Shown here: piece after piece, positions 30,261 to 39,935 of the stretch
Position numbering within the stretch: position 1 is the stretch's first letter
Layout of the letters: each line of letters begins with the position of its first letter
NCBI GenBank assembly: GCA_017455565.1
Contig: JAFSZV010000068.1
Location: forward strand, 1-46,132
Direction of reading: 5' to 3'
DNA: 46,132 bases
Source of the DNA: Clostridia bacterium
Lineage (GTDB): Bacteria; Bacillota; Clostridia; Oscillospirales; Butyricicoccaceae
The notes under the pieces: generated by a model
What the model saw: only the letters and a program-made list of their open reading frames with translations
Told to the model about the DNA's origin: nothing
The model's database searches: none
Program-made: the position numbers and the translations under genes

Positions 30261-32735
30261 ATGACCGGTCCGGCTTTGGTGGCCCGCGTTGCGGTATCGG
30301 CGGCGGTCTATTCCATAGACCGCCTCTATGATTATATCGTCCCCGAGGAGATGACCGCCTCTGTCCGGGAAGGGCAGCGGGTGATCGTCCCCTTTGGCGC
30401 GGGCAATCGTGGGACAAACGGCATCGTTCTGGAGCTCTATCGAACCGTTCCGGATCGGAAATTGAAAAAGGTTGCCTTTGCCTTTTCCGATGAGATCATG
30501 CTCTCGCCGGAGCAAAAGGCGCTGGCGCTCTGGCTGTGCAGACGGTACTTCTGCACGTTTTTTCAAGCGGCCGACGCCCTTCTGCCCCCGGGCATCTGGG
30601 GACGCAGACCCGAAACCTATCGCTTCGGCGCGGCTTCACCCGAGGCGGCGATGGCGGGGCAGACCGCCAAAAAATGCCGGATTCTGGAGACTGTTTTGCA
30701 GGCGGGAAAACCGGTCACAGCCGCTGAAATCGTACAGCGCAGCGGCCTGGCGCGCATCTCCGCCGAGCTGCGGCAGCTTTGCGCCGCGGGCGCGCTCATC
30801 GAAGAACGGCATTATCCCGACGCCGTCCGCGAGCGGGCCATCCGCATGATCTTTCCGGCGCTTTCGCCGGAGGCGGCTGTAACGGCGCTGGGGAAAAAGG
30901 GCATGACCCCCCAGCGCAGGGCCGTGCTGGACTGCGTGTTTGCCGCAGGACCCCTGCCGGAAAAGGAGATCTGCTACCGCACCGGCGTGACGCCGGGCGT
31001 TGTCCGGACGCTGGCGGAAAAGGGCGTCCTCCGGGTGGAGGAAGCACCCATGAGCCGCCTGCCGGCGGCTCCTTCCGGCGCGGCGGAGAAAGTGGTTCTC
31101 AGCGATGAGCAGCAGGCTGCCTTTCAGGGCCTTCTGGCCCTCACCGAAACGGGAAAGGCCGAGGCCGCGCTGCTGTACGGCGTGACGGGCAGCGGCAAAA
31201 CGCTGATCTATATCCGCCTGATCCGCGCCATGCTGGAGCGGGGGAAAAGCGCCCTGCTGCTGGTGCCCGAGATCGCCCTGACGCCCCAGATCGTGGCGCG
31301 CTTTCGGCGGCAGTTCGGGCAGCAGGTAGCGGTGGTGCACAGCGCGCTGACCCAAGCGCAGCGCCGGGAGGAATATTTCCGCATCCAGCGGGGCGAGGCG
31401 CGGGTGGTCATCGGAACGCGCACAGCCGTTTTCGCACCGGTGCAGGAGCTGGGGTGCATCATTCTCGACGAGGAGCAGGAGCCAAGCTATCATTCCGAGA
31501 GCGATCCCCGCTATCATGCCCGCGAGGTGGCGAAATACCGGGCGGCCCGGGAAAGCTGCCTGCTGCTTCTGGGCTCGGCCACCCCTTCGGTAGAGAGCTA
31601 TCACGCCGCCCGCGAGGGAAAATATCATCTGTTCCACCTGAAAAAACGATACGGCAGCGTGCCCCTGCCCGAGACCCTTCTGGCCGATATGCGGGGACAG
31701 CTCAAGCGGGGCGACCCCTCCCGCATCAGCCCGCAGCTGAAAGAGGAGCTGCAGGCCAATCTTGACCGGGGCGAGCAGAGCATCCTGTTTCTCAACCGGC
31801 GGGGCAGCGCCCGCATGGCCGCCTGCGTCGATTGCGGCTATATCCCCGTCTGTGACAATTGCAGCGTGGCCATGGTCTATCACGGGCGCAACGGGCGGCT
31901 GATGTGCCACCATTGCGGCCATTCCGTTCCCCTGCCAGAGCACTGTCCCCAGTGCGGCGGCAGCCATATCCGGCTCATCGGCTCGGGCACCCAGCGGATC
32001 GAAGAGGATCTGCAGGAGCTCTTTCCCCGGGCCCGCATCCTGCGGATGGACGCCGACACCACCGAGGGCCGCACCTCTCACGAGGCGCTTTTGGAGCGCT
32101 TTTCCAAGGGCGAGGCCGATATTCTGCTGGGGACGCAGATGGTGGCAAAGGGCCTGGATTTTCCCAACGTGACGCTGGTGGGCGTGCTGGAGGGCGACCT
32201 CTCGCTTTACAGCGGCGATTATCACGCCGCCGAGCGCACCTTCTCCCTGCTGGCGCAGGTGGTGGGCCGCGCCGGGCGACGGGGCGTCCGCGGACGGGCC
32301 GTCATCCAGACCTACACCCCGCAAAATCCCGTGATCCTGGCGGCAGCCGCGCAGGATTACGAAAGCTTTTATGAAAAAGAGATCCTCTCCCGCAGGGCGC
32401 TGCGCACGCCGCCCTTTTCCGACCTGTTCGTTTTCCGCTTCGGCGGAAAGCGGGAGGAGGCCGTTTTTCAGGCGGCACAGCGGTTTGCCACCCTTTTGCG
32501 GGATAGGCTGCGCGCCTGCCCCGATCTGGAAACGGGCATACTTGGCCCCACGCCGGCCATCCCGGCAAAGGTCAATCAACGATATTATTACCTGATCTCG
32601 CTGCGGGGAAGGGCCACGGCGGAAAGCCGCCGCTTTACCGGAAAAATGCTGGCGGCGGCGGAGCAGATGCTCCGCACCCCCGGCGCCACCGTGTCGGCCG
32701 AGATCGATCCTACGGATTCGTTTGGAGGAAACTGA
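30261..32735 (+). CDS. priA: Primosomal replication restart helicase PriA
   Basis: PriA recognises stalled forks and reloads the replisome. The 824-residue protein has the N-terminal 3'-DNA-end-binding domain (RVAVSAAVYSIDRLYDYIVPEEM...VPFGAGNRGTNGIVL), then the helicase core. Walker A is LLYGVTGSGKTLIY, Walker B is IILDEEQEPSYHSESDPRYHAREVAKYRA, and motif III is LLLGSATPSVESY. The eight zinc cysteines lie in CVDCGYIPVCDNCSVAMVYH...MCHHCGHSVPLPEHCPQCGG. Motif VI is QVVGRAGRRGVRGRAVIQTY. The DEEH box reads DEEQ. The start at 30261 is inferred from the family N-terminus; the short upstream frame overlaps rpoZ. Confidence 0.97.
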   Translation: MTGPALVARVAVSAAVYSIDRLYDYIVPEEMTASVREGQRVIVPFGAGNRGTNGIVLELYRTVPDRKLKKVAFAFSDEIMLSPEQKALALWLCRRYFCTFFQAADALLPPGIWGRRPETYRFGAASPEAAMAGQTAKKCRILETVLQAGKPVTAAEIVQRSGLARISAELRQLCAAGALIEERHYPDAVRERAIRMIFPALSPEAAVTALGKKGMTPQRRAVLDCVFAAGPLPEKEICYRTGVTPGVVRTLAEKGVLRVEEAPMSRLPAAPSGAAEKVVLSDEQQAAFQGLLALTETGKAEAALLYGVTGSGKTLIYIRLIRAMLERGKSALLLVPEIALTPQIVARFRRQFGQQVAVVHSALTQAQRREEYFRIQRGEARVVIGTRTAVFAPVQELGCIILDEEQEPSYHSESDPRYHAREVAKYRAARESCLLLLGSATPSVESYHAAREGKYHLFHLKKRYGSVPLPETLLADMRGQLKRGDPSRISPQLKEELQANLDRGEQSILFLNRRGSARMAACVDCGYIPVCDNCSVAMVYHGRNGRLMCHHCGHSVPLPEHCPQCGGSHIRLIGSGTQRIEEDLQELFPRARILRMDADTTEGRTSHEALLERFSKGEADILLGTQMVAKGLDFPNVTLVGVLEGDLSLYSGDYHAAERTFSLLAQVVGRAGRRGVRGRAVIQTYTPQNPVILAAAAQDYESFYEKEILSRRALRTPPFSDLFVFRFGGKREEAVFQAAQRFATLLRDRLRACPDLETGILGPTPAIPAKVNQRYYYLISLRGRATAESRRFTGKMLAAAEQMLRTPGATVSAEIDPTDSFGGN

Positions 32736-32736
32736 A

Positions 32737-33207
32737 ATGGCTATCCGCAACATCGTCAAGGTGGGGGACGAGATCCTCACCAAAAAATGCCGTCCCGTCA
32801 CCGATTTCAACCAGCGGCTGTTCACTTTGCTGGACGACATGCACGAAACGCTGACAGCCGCCGAGGGTGCCGGACTTGCCGGACCTCAGGTGGGGATCCT
32901 GCGCCGTCTTGCACTGGTGATGGTGGAGGACGAGAGCTTTCTGGAGATCATCAATCCCGAGATCCTTGCCCGGGAGGGCGAGCAGGAGGGTAGCGAGGGC
33001 TGCCTCAGCGTCCCCGGAAAATACGGCATGGTCAAGCGCCCTATGAAGGTCACGGTGCGTTATCAGGACCGGGAGCAGAACTGGCATGAGCGCGAAGCCG
33101 AGGGCTTTACCGCCCGGGCCTTCTGCCATGAGATCGACCATCTTGACGGACATCTTTACACCGAACTGGTAGACGGCCCGCTGCTGGATACGGAGGAAGA
33201 GGCATGA
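32737..33207 (+). CDS. def: Peptide deformylase
   Basis: Removes the formyl group from new N-terminal methionines. The 156-residue metalloenzyme has all three motifs: GAGLAGPQVG (44-53), EGCLSVPG with metal Cys89, and FCHEIDHLDG with metal His131, catalytic Glu132 and metal His135. The ATG is preceded by GGAGGAAAC, 1 base after the priA stop. It overlaps fmt by four bases; deformylase and formyltransferase genes are coupled in many bacteria. Confidence 0.97.
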   Translation: MAIRNIVKVGDEILTKKCRPVTDFNQRLFTLLDDMHETLTAAEGAGLAGPQVGILRRLALVMVEDESFLEIINPEILAREGEQEGSEGCLSVPGKYGMVKRPMKVTVRYQDREQNWHEREAEGFTARAFCHEIDHLDGHLYTELVDGPLLDTEEEA

Positions 33208-34136
33208 GGCTGGTCTTTATGGGAACGCCGGACTTTGCCGTGGCGTCGCTGCAGGCGCTGCTGGACGCCGGACATGAGATCGCTGCCGTCTACACCCGGA
33301 TGGACACCCCGAAAAATCGCGGGATGAAGCTGCTTCCGCCGCCGGTGAAGGTGCTGGCGCAGGCGCGCGGCATCCCCGTCTTTCAGCCGAAGAATCTGCG
33401 GGGCGAAGAGATCCCGGCGCAGCTTCGGGCCCTTGCGCCCGACGCCGTGATCGTTGCGGCCTACGGACGGATCCTGCCCCAGGCTGTGCTGGACATTCCC
33501 CGTTTCGGCTGTATCAACGTCCACGCCTCGCTCCTGCCCAAATATCGGGGCGCGGCCCCCATCAACGCCTGCATTTTGAACGGCGAGACCGAGAGCGGCG
33601 TTACCATCATGCAGATGGATGAGGGTTTGGACACCGGCGATATGCTTTTGCCTGCCAGCCTGCCCATCCTGCCCGACGAGGGCTTCGGCAGCCTGCACGA
33701 CCGTCTGGCGAAGCTGGGAGGCGAAACGCTTGTCCGGGCGCTGGAGCTGCTGGAGCGGGGCGAGCTTAACGCCGTCCCTCAGCCGCAGGCGGGCGCCAGC
33801 TACGCCCCCATGATCCGCAACGAGGATTGCAGGCTGTCTTTTGACCTGCCTGCCGGGCGGGTTTCCTGCGCCATCCGCGCCTACGATCCCCAGCCCGGGG
33901 CCTTCGCCTTTTTGGGGGAGAACAAGATGAAGCTGTTCGGCGCGTCCGTGGCGCAGGAAGCGGGCGGTCCCGGCGCGCCGGGGAAGATCCTTGCGGTGGA
34001 TAAAAACGGCGTCTGCGTGGCCTGCGGCCAGGGCGTCGTGCGCATCGCGGAGGTGCAAGGAGCGGGCGGCAAGCGGATGCCCGCCGACGCCTTTTTCCGG
34101 GGCCATCAGAGCCTTTTGAACGAAACATTCCGATAA
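33204..34136 (+). CDS. fmt: Methionyl-tRNA formyltransferase
   Basis: Formylates initiator Met-tRNA with 10-formyl-THF. The 310-residue protein begins MRLVFMGTPDFAVASLQALLDAGHEIAAVYT. It contains the catalytic core CINVHASLLPKYRGAAPINACILNGETESGVTIMQMDEGLDTGDML, holding the SLLPKYRG loop. The C-terminal tRNA-binding domain (PAGRVSCAIRAYDPQPGAFAFL...) is also visible. GAGGAAGAGGC precedes the ATG, which overlaps def. Confidence 0.97.
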   Translation: MRLVFMGTPDFAVASLQALLDAGHEIAAVYTRMDTPKNRGMKLLPPPVKVLAQARGIPVFQPKNLRGEEIPAQLRALAPDAVIVAAYGRILPQAVLDIPRFGCINVHASLLPKYRGAAPINACILNGETESGVTIMQMDEGLDTGDMLLPASLPILPDEGFGSLHDRLAKLGGETLVRALELLERGELNAVPQPQAGASYAPMIRNEDCRLSFDLPAGRVSCAIRAYDPQPGAFAFLGENKMKLFGASVAQEAGGPGAPGKILAVDKNGVCVACGQGVVRIAEVQGAGGKRMPADAFFRGHQSLLNETFR

Positions 34137-34176
34137 CGCTTTTTACAGCGGTAAATCGCCGAACAGGAGGAGAATT

Positions 34177-34857
34177 ATGGATTATACCTATCTGATTCTT
34201 GTCCTTCCCGCGCTGATCTTTTCGATCTGGGCGCAGGCGAGGGTGAAATCCACCTTTCAAAAATACGCTTCGGTGCGTGCCGGGATGCGCGGCGTGGACG
34301 CGGCGCAGATGGTGCTTCGCGCGGGCGAGGTCGCCGACGTGGCCGTGCGTCCCATCAGCGGCAGCCTCACGGATCATTACGATCCCCGCACCAAGGCGAT
34401 CGGCCTTTCCCAGACCGTTTATGGCGCCGACAGCGTCGCCGCCGTTGGCGTGGCCGCCCACGAGGCGGGCCATGCTGTCCAGTATGCCAAAGGCTATGGG
34501 CCGGTGAAGGTGCGCAATGCGGTGATCCCCGTATCGCAGTTCGGCGCGACGCTTTCCTGGCCGCTTTTGATGCTGGGGATCCTGCTGAGCAGTCAAAAGC
34601 TGATGCTTATCGGCATCCTGCTGTTTTCGGCGGCGGTGCTGTTTCAGCTTTTGACGCTTCCCGTGGAGTTCGACGCTTCCCGCAGGGCCCTTCGCGCGCT
34701 GGAGGATTGCGGCCGCTTCGATGAGGCAGAGCTCGACGGCTCCCGCAAGGTGCTCCGAGCGGCGGCGCTGACGTATGTGGCGGCCCTTGCCGTTTCGGTG
34801 GCGCAGCTTTTGCGACTGCTAATGCTGTTTGGCGGAAATGGACGGCGCAGAAGATGA
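34177..34857 (+). CDS. Zinc metallopeptidase, YugP family
   Basis: A 226-residue membrane-bound peptidase of the Zn_peptidase_2 (YugP) family. One N-terminal membrane helix (residues 5-19) precedes the soluble part. That part carries SGSLTDHYDPRTKAIGLSQTVYGADSVAAVGVAAHEAGHAVQ, in which His95, Glu96 and His99 form the zinc motif HExxH. Two or three hydrophobic segments follow. The ATG has AGGAGGAG before it. The gene overlaps rsmB by four bases. Position between fmt and rsmB is common in Clostridia; its substrates are unknown. Confidence 0.9.
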   Translation: MDYTYLILVLPALIFSIWAQARVKSTFQKYASVRAGMRGVDAAQMVLRAGEVADVAVRPISGSLTDHYDPRTKAIGLSQTVYGADSVAAVGVAAHEAGHAVQYAKGYGPVKVRNAVIPVSQFGATLSWPLLMLGILLSSQKLMLIGILLFSAAVLFQLLTLPVEFDASRRALRALEDCGRFDEAELDGSRKVLRAAALTYVAALAVSVAQLLRLLMLFGGNGRRRR

Positions 34858-36173
34858 GCCCTGCCCGTGAGACCGCCCTTCGGGCGCTGATCGCCTTTCG
34901 CCGCGAGGGGACGTGGCCCGATCTGTATTTGAAAAGAGCCTCCCGGCGTCTTTCCGCCGATGACGCCGCGCTGGCCGCCAGGCTGACCTATGGCGTGCTG
35001 GAAAACCGCGCCTATCTGGATTTCCTCATCGGCGCCTTCAGCAATCGTCCGGTGGAAAAACTGACGCCGCAGGTGTTGGACGCGCTGCGGCTGGCAGCCT
35101 ATCAACTGGTCTTTCTTGAGCGGATCCCCAAAAGCGCCGCCGTCAACGAGGCGGTGGAGCAGGTGAAAAAAGCGGGAAATCCCGGCGCGGGAGCCTTTGC
35201 AAACGGCCTGCTCCGCAGCTTGGAGCGCCGCCTTTCCGATTTGCCGCAGGTGCCGCGGGAGGACCCGCTGACCTATCTTTCCACCCGTTACAGCCACCCC
35301 CGCTGGTTCGTGGGGAAGATGTGCAAGCGGCTTGGCGACGAAGGCTGTGAAGCCCTTTTGCAGGCAGACAACGATCCCACGCCCGTGACGGTGCGGGTCA
35401 ATACGCTGAAAACCGATCGGTCGGCGCTTTTGCGCCGTCTGGAGGAGGCGGGCTGTCCGGCCCGGCCCCATCCCGATCTGGAAAACGCCCTGATTCTGGA
35501 GCAGGCGGGAGCAGCTCTGCGGACGGGGCTGATGGACGAGGGCTTGCTGTATATTCAGGATGCCGCCAGCCAGCTCTGCGTGGAGGCGCTGGATCCCCGG
35601 CCCGGAGAAACGGTGCTGGATCTGTGCGCCGCGCCGGGGGGCAAGGCGCTTTTAGCGGCGCAAAAGATGAAAAACACCGGAGAGATCGTCGCCGTGGATC
35701 TCCACCCCCACCGAGTGGAACTCATGGAAAAAAACGCAGTCAGAATGGGTGTGACCTGTCTGCGGGCTGTGGCGGGAGATGCTTTTACATTTTGTGAGGC
35801 GCCGGAAAGCGCCGACGCGGTGCTGTGCGACGTGCCCTGCTCGGGCATGGGCGTCATCCGCAAAAAGCCCGACATGCGCTATAAAGACGGCGACAGCATC
35901 AAGGCGCTCCCGCCGCTGCAGCTTGCCATTTTGAAGAACGGGGCGGCCTGTTTGCGTCCCGGCGGACGGCTGGTTTATTCCACCTGCACCCTGTTGCGGG
36001 AGGAAAACGAGGCGGTGATCGAGACCTTTTTGCGGGAAAATCCCGATTTTGCGCCGGAAGCGTTTTCGCTTCCCGGTGTCGGTGAGATTGCGGAGGGGCA
36101 GATCACCCTTTGGCCCCAGATCCACGGAACCGACGGCTTTTTCATCGCGAAGCTGCGAAAGATGCGAGGATGA
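34854..36173 (+). CDS. rsmB: 16S rRNA m5C967 methyltransferase RsmB
   Basis: A 439-residue methyltransferase. The N-terminal NusB-like RNA-binding domain (ETALRALIAFRREGTWPDLYLKRA...LTPQVLDALRLAAYQLVFLERIPKSAAVNEAVEQVKK) is joined to a SAM domain. This has VLDLCAAPGGKALLAAQKM, VLCDVPCSGMGVIRKKPDMRY (catalytic Cys in PCSG) and GGRLVYSTCTLLREENEAVIETFL (second Cys in TCT). Start ATG 34854 overlaps the peptidase stop. It is followed directly by rlmN. Confidence 0.95.
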   Translation: MSPARETALRALIAFRREGTWPDLYLKRASRRLSADDAALAARLTYGVLENRAYLDFLIGAFSNRPVEKLTPQVLDALRLAAYQLVFLERIPKSAAVNEAVEQVKKAGNPGAGAFANGLLRSLERRLSDLPQVPREDPLTYLSTRYSHPRWFVGKMCKRLGDEGCEALLQADNDPTPVTVRVNTLKTDRSALLRRLEEAGCPARPHPDLENALILEQAGAALRTGLMDEGLLYIQDAASQLCVEALDPRPGETVLDLCAAPGGKALLAAQKMKNTGEIVAVDLHPHRVELMEKNAVRMGVTCLRAVAGDAFTFCEAPESADAVLCDVPCSGMGVIRKKPDMRYKDGDSIKALPPLQLAILKNGAACLRPGGRLVYSTCTLLREENEAVIETFLRENPDFAPEAFSLPGVGEIAEGQITLWPQIHGTDGFFIAKLRKMRG

Positions 36174-36174
36174 T

Positions 36175-37218
36175 ATGGAAGAACGAATCGACTTAAAATC
36201 CCTTTTGCCCGGGGAGTTGGAAACGCTGCTCCTTTCCATGGGCGAGCCGAAATACCGGGCAAAGCAGATATTTCAGTGGCTTCACCGGGGCGTCGCGGAT
36301 CTTTCGGAGATGAGCGATTTACCAAAATCCCTGCGGGCCAAACTGGGGGAGCGGTGCTTCATCACCGCGCCGCAGATCTTGCGCCGGCAAGTTTCGGCCC
36401 GCGACGGCACCATCAAATATCTTTTTGGCCTTGCCGACGGCAACAGCATCGAAACCGTCCTTATGCAGTATGAGCACGGCAACAGCGTCTGCGTTTCCAC
36501 GCAGGCGGGCTGCAGGATGGGCTGTGTGTTCTGCGCCTCTTTTGACCCCAATAAGAGCCGGAACCTTCGCCCATCGGAGATCTTGGACGAGATCTTGTTC
36601 GCACAAAAGGACAGCGGCCGCCAGATATCCAACATCGTTTTGATGGGGACGGGGGAGCCTCTGGACAACTACGACAATGTGATGACCTTTCTCCGGTTGG
36701 TGAGCCATCCGATGGGGATCAACATCGGCATGCGGCACATCTCTCTTTCCACCTGCGGGCTGGTGCCCATGATCCGCCGTCTGGAGGCGGAAAAACTGCA
36801 GCTCACCCTTTCGGTTTCGCTCCACGCGCCCAACAATGCGCTGCGCTCGCGACTCATGCCCGTCAACCGGTCTTATCCGCTGGAGGCGCTCATCCCCGCC
36901 TGCAAGCATTATTTTGAGGCGACGGGGCGGCGCATATCCTTTGAATACGCCATGATCGGCGGCGTCAATGACACGCCGGAGTGCGCCCGTGAGCTCATCA
37001 CTTTGTTGAAGGGATTCAATTGTCACGTCAATCTGATCCCGCTGAACCACGTGGCGGGCTCGCCTTTGGAGCCCAGTACGCGGGACGATCTGCGGAGATT
37101 TCAAAACGAGCTGCTGAAGCACGGGCTCAACGCCACGGTACGGCGCAGTCTGGGCGGCGATATCGCCGCCTCCTGCGGCCAGCTTCGCCGGCAGCATAAC
37201 GAGGAGGTAGATCTGTGA
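36175..37218 (+). CDS. rlmN: 23S rRNA/tRNA adenine C2 methyltransferase RlmN
   Basis: A radical SAM enzyme that methylates A2503 of 23S rRNA and A37 of some tRNAs. The 347-residue protein has the cluster-binding cysteines Cys113, Cys117 and Cys120 in QAGCRMGCVFCAS. It also has NIVLMGTGEPLDNYDNV, LSVSLHAPNNALRSRLMPVNRSYPLEALI and EYAMIGGVNDTPECARELI. The C-terminal RRSLGGDIAASCGQLRR holds the second catalytic Cys. The start lies one base after the rsmB stop; the longer upstream frame is shadow. It overlaps prpC by four bases. Confidence 0.97.
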   Translation: MEERIDLKSLLPGELETLLLSMGEPKYRAKQIFQWLHRGVADLSEMSDLPKSLRAKLGERCFITAPQILRRQVSARDGTIKYLFGLADGNSIETVLMQYEHGNSVCVSTQAGCRMGCVFCASFDPNKSRNLRPSEILDEILFAQKDSGRQISNIVLMGTGEPLDNYDNVMTFLRLVSHPMGINIGMRHISLSTCGLVPMIRRLEAEKLQLTLSVSLHAPNNALRSRLMPVNRSYPLEALIPACKHYFEATGRRISFEYAMIGGVNDTPECARELITLLKGFNCHVNLIPLNHVAGSPLEPSTRDDLRRFQNELLKHGLNATVRRSLGGDIAASCGQLRRQHNEEVDL

Positions 37219-37937
37219 AAGCTTGGGGCTTATCGGATGTGGGAAACGTTAGGGACGTCAATCAGGATACGTTTCGCCTGAAGTTTATCGGCGGGGAAGA
37301 GCAGGGCATCTTCCTGGTCTGCGACGGCATGGGCGGCGCAAAGGCCGGCGAAGTAGCAAGCCGGCTGGCAGCTGAGGCGTTTTTGCAGTTTATGGACGGC
37401 CAATGGAGCGGAAGCTGCACCGAAGAGCGGATCCGCGCGGCCTATAACCGGGTCAACGAAACCGTCTATGATATGGCACAGTCCGACCCGGATTACGCCG
37501 GGATGGGCACTACCATGGTCACCGCCGTCTGCGCGGACGGCCGGGTCCTGGTAGGCAATGTGGGCGACAGCCGCGCCTATTTATTGGATGAAAATGGAGC
37601 CCGCCAGATCACCGAGGACCATTCGCTGGTGAGCGAGCTGATGAAGCGGGGCGATCTGACGCCTTATCAGGCCAGCCATCATCCCAGCCGCAACGTGATC
37701 ACGCGGGCCATCGGCGCCGACGCCACGGTGAAATGCGACGTCTTCCCGCTTAAGGTCAAAACGGGGCAATATCTGCTTTTGTGCAGCGACGGGCTGATCC
37801 GTGACGTAACGGACCCCGAGATCTATTACCAGATCTATCAGTGCGACCATCCCGAAACGGCGTGCGACCGTTTGATGGCGCTGGCGAAGAGCCGCGGCGG
37901 GCGTGACAATATCACGCTGCTGCTGGTGGCGTTTTAA
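37215..37937 (+). CDS. prpC: PP2C-type Ser/Thr protein phosphatase
   Basis: The phosphatase partner of PrkC, 240 residues. Metal-binding and PP2C motifs are complete: SDVGNVRDVNQDTF, FLVCDGMGGAKAGEVAS, GMGTTMVTAVCADGRVLVGNVGDSRAYL, ITEDHSLVSELMKRGDL, LLLCSDGLIRDVTD and GGRDNITLLLVAF. It dephosphorylates PrkC and its targets in cell-wall and stationary-phase signalling. The GTG start at 37215 overlaps rlmN and has GAGGTAG before it. prkC follows after 12 bases. Confidence 0.97.
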   Translation: MKAWGLSDVGNVRDVNQDTFRLKFIGGEEQGIFLVCDGMGGAKAGEVASRLAAEAFLQFMDGQWSGSCTEERIRAAYNRVNETVYDMAQSDPDYAGMGTTMVTAVCADGRVLVGNVGDSRAYLLDENGARQITEDHSLVSELMKRGDLTPYQASHHPSRNVITRAIGADATVKCDVFPLKVKTGQYLLLCSDGLIRDVTDPEIYYQIYQCDHPETACDRLMALAKSRGGRDNITLLLVAF

Positions 37938-37949
37938 GGAGGTGTGACC

Positions 37950-39935
37950 ATGGATCGATTTATCGGAGCCATGCTGGACAATCGATATGAGCTGCTGGAG
38001 GTCATCGGCGTCGGAGGCACAGCGGTGGTTTATAAGGCGAAATGTCACCGCCTCAACCGCTATGTGGCAGTGAAGATCCTCAAGGACGAATATGCCCAGG
38101 ACGAGGAATTCCGCCGCCAGTTTCACGACGAGGCCCAGGCCGTCGCCATGCTGTCTCATCCTAATATCGTCAATGTTTACGACGTTTCCCGCTCGGGCAA
38201 CGTGGAATATATCGTCATGGAGCTGATCGACGGCATCACGCTGAAGGAATATCTCAGCCGCCGCGGGCAGCTTTCGCCCAAGGAGGTCACGGTCTTCACC
38301 ACCCAGATCGCCCGGGCGCTGGAGCACGCCCACAGCCACGATATCATCCACCGGGACATTAAGCCGCAGAACATCATGCTCCTGCGGGACGGAACGGTAA
38401 AGGTAGCCGACTTCGGCATCGCGCACTTTGCCACGCAGGAGAACAATTTCAGCAAGGGCGAGGCCATCGGCTCGGTGCATTATGTTTCGCCGGAGCAGGC
38501 CAAGGGCAGCTTCGTGGACAACCGCACAGACCTGTATTCGCTGGGCGTGGTGATGTATGAGATGATTACGGGCCGCCTGCCCTTCGAAGGCGACACGCCG
38601 GTGTCCATCGCGCTGCAGCACATCAATTCTATTGCGCTGCCGCCTTCGGTCTTTGCCGAGAACGTACCGCTCCGTCTGGAAGAGATCACCATGAAGGCCA
38701 TGAACCCCGTCCTCTCCAAACGCTATGCCTCCGCAAGCCAGATTTTAGAGGATTTGGAAGCCTTCCAGAATCAGGAGCAGTTCAAAATCAACGTGGATAA
38801 GCCCGAGCTTGCCTTTCCCGGCGACGGGCCGTTGGAGGACGACATCGACGCCACCCGCAAGATCCAGAACACCGGCGAGGTGACCTCCCTGATCGAGAAT
38901 GAGGAAAATCTGCCAGCAGAGCAAAACGGCGAAGCGGATATGGAGGAAAGAAAGAGCGGCCGCATCCGCGACCGTTCGCCCATCCCCGGCGCGCTGATCT
39001 TCGGCCTCATCGCCATTCTGATTTTCTGCGGCGGCGCTTGGTACTTTATCCGCTCGATCGTGGATCCCTACGGCGGAACGGAAGAAAACGGCCGCGTCAG
39101 AACGCCCGATCTTCGCGGCCTGTATTATTCCCAGGTCATCGCAGACCCCACTTACGGCGATTTTGTCATCGAAGAGGGGGAATATGTTTATAACGAATCG
39201 GTGGACGCTGGCAAGATCATTTCGCAGGATCCCGGCGCTAACCGCCGGATTGAGAAGGGCGGCACTATCACCGTGACCATCAGCCGCGGAGCCAAGACTT
39301 TCCAGCTTCCCAATTATGTGGGCACCGATGCCCGCCAGGCCAAGATTGAGCTTGATCGCTTCGGTGTGCTCTGTGTTGAGGATACGCCGGAATACAACGA
39401 CGAGATCCCCGCCGGCAGCGTTATCCGAATGGTCCCCGACGTGGGCACCGAGCTCACTGCCGGCGACACCGTCATTCTTACCGTCAGCAAGGGCCCCGAG
39501 TTCCTTAAGGCCATCGTGCCCGACCTCAAGGGCAAGACCGAGGGCGAGGCGCTGGCCCTTTTGGAGGCGGCCGGCCTTTCCTGGGGCACGCCTACTTATG
39601 TGGAGCAGGAGGGCACGCCCGGTCTGGTGGTGTGGCAGAGCATCGCGGCGAACAGCGAGGTCGACGCGGGCACCGTGATCAACTATCAACTGAGCAAGGA
39701 GCTTCCTCCGCCGCCCGAGCCGCAGATGGTCACACGGAATTACACCATCACGCTGATGGAGAGCGATGAGCCCATTGCCGTGCAGGTCTTTCTTGACGTG
39801 ACCATGATTTACAGCGCCACGCATAATTCCTCCGAGGGAACGGTCACAATCTCCATAGAGGCGCTGGGAGGAGATCATACTGTATACGTTTACGAAAACG
39901 GCGTGCTCAGCGTGCGCGAAACGATCACATTCTGA
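37950..39935 (+). CDS. prkC: PASTA-domain Ser/Thr protein kinase
   Basis: A 661-residue membrane kinase that senses muropeptides or lipid II and, in relatives, controls germination and growth. The kinase domain has the Gly loop GVGGTAVVYKA, Lys42, HRD with Asp136 (IIHRDIKPQN) and DFG Asp154. A linker leads to one membrane helix (about 346-369) and three extracellular PASTA repeats (about 378-448, 449-517 and 518-585). A Pro-rich hinge and an unassigned beta-rich C-terminal domain of about 70 residues follow. The ATG at 37950 has AAGGAGGTG before it. Its stop overlaps the rsgA start (TGATG). Confidence 0.97.
   Translation: MDRFIGAMLDNRYELLEVIGVGGTAVVYKAKCHRLNRYVAVKILKDEYAQDEEFRRQFHDEAQAVAMLSHPNIVNVYDVSRSGNVEYIVMELIDGITLKEYLSRRGQLSPKEVTVFTTQIARALEHAHSHDIIHRDIKPQNIMLLRDGTVKVADFGIAHFATQENNFSKGEAIGSVHYVSPEQAKGSFVDNRTDLYSLGVVMYEMITGRLPFEGDTPVSIALQHINSIALPPSVFAENVPLRLEEITMKAMNPVLSKRYASASQILEDLEAFQNQEQFKINVDKPELAFPGDGPLEDDIDATRKIQNTGEVTSLIENEENLPAEQNGEADMEERKSGRIRDRSPIPGALIFGLIAILIFCGGAWYFIRSIVDPYGGTEENGRVRTPDLRGLYYSQVIADPTYGDFVIEEGEYVYNESVDAGKIISQDPGANRRIEKGGTITVTISRGAKTFQLPNYVGTDARQAKIELDRFGVLCVEDTPEYNDEIPAGSVIRMVPDVGTELTAGDTVILTVSKGPEFLKAIVPDLKGKTEGEALALLEAAGLSWGTPTYVEQEGTPGLVVWQSIAANSEVDAGTVINYQLSKELPPPPEPQMVTRNYTITLMESDEPIAVQVFLDVTMIYSATHNSSEGTVTISIEALGGDHTVYVYENGVLSVRETITF

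Noticed and set aside
26160..32840. Long minus-strand frames opposite the FAD dehydrogenase and priA
   Set aside because: They span gene junctions of the plus-strand operon and translate to biased, motif-free sequence.
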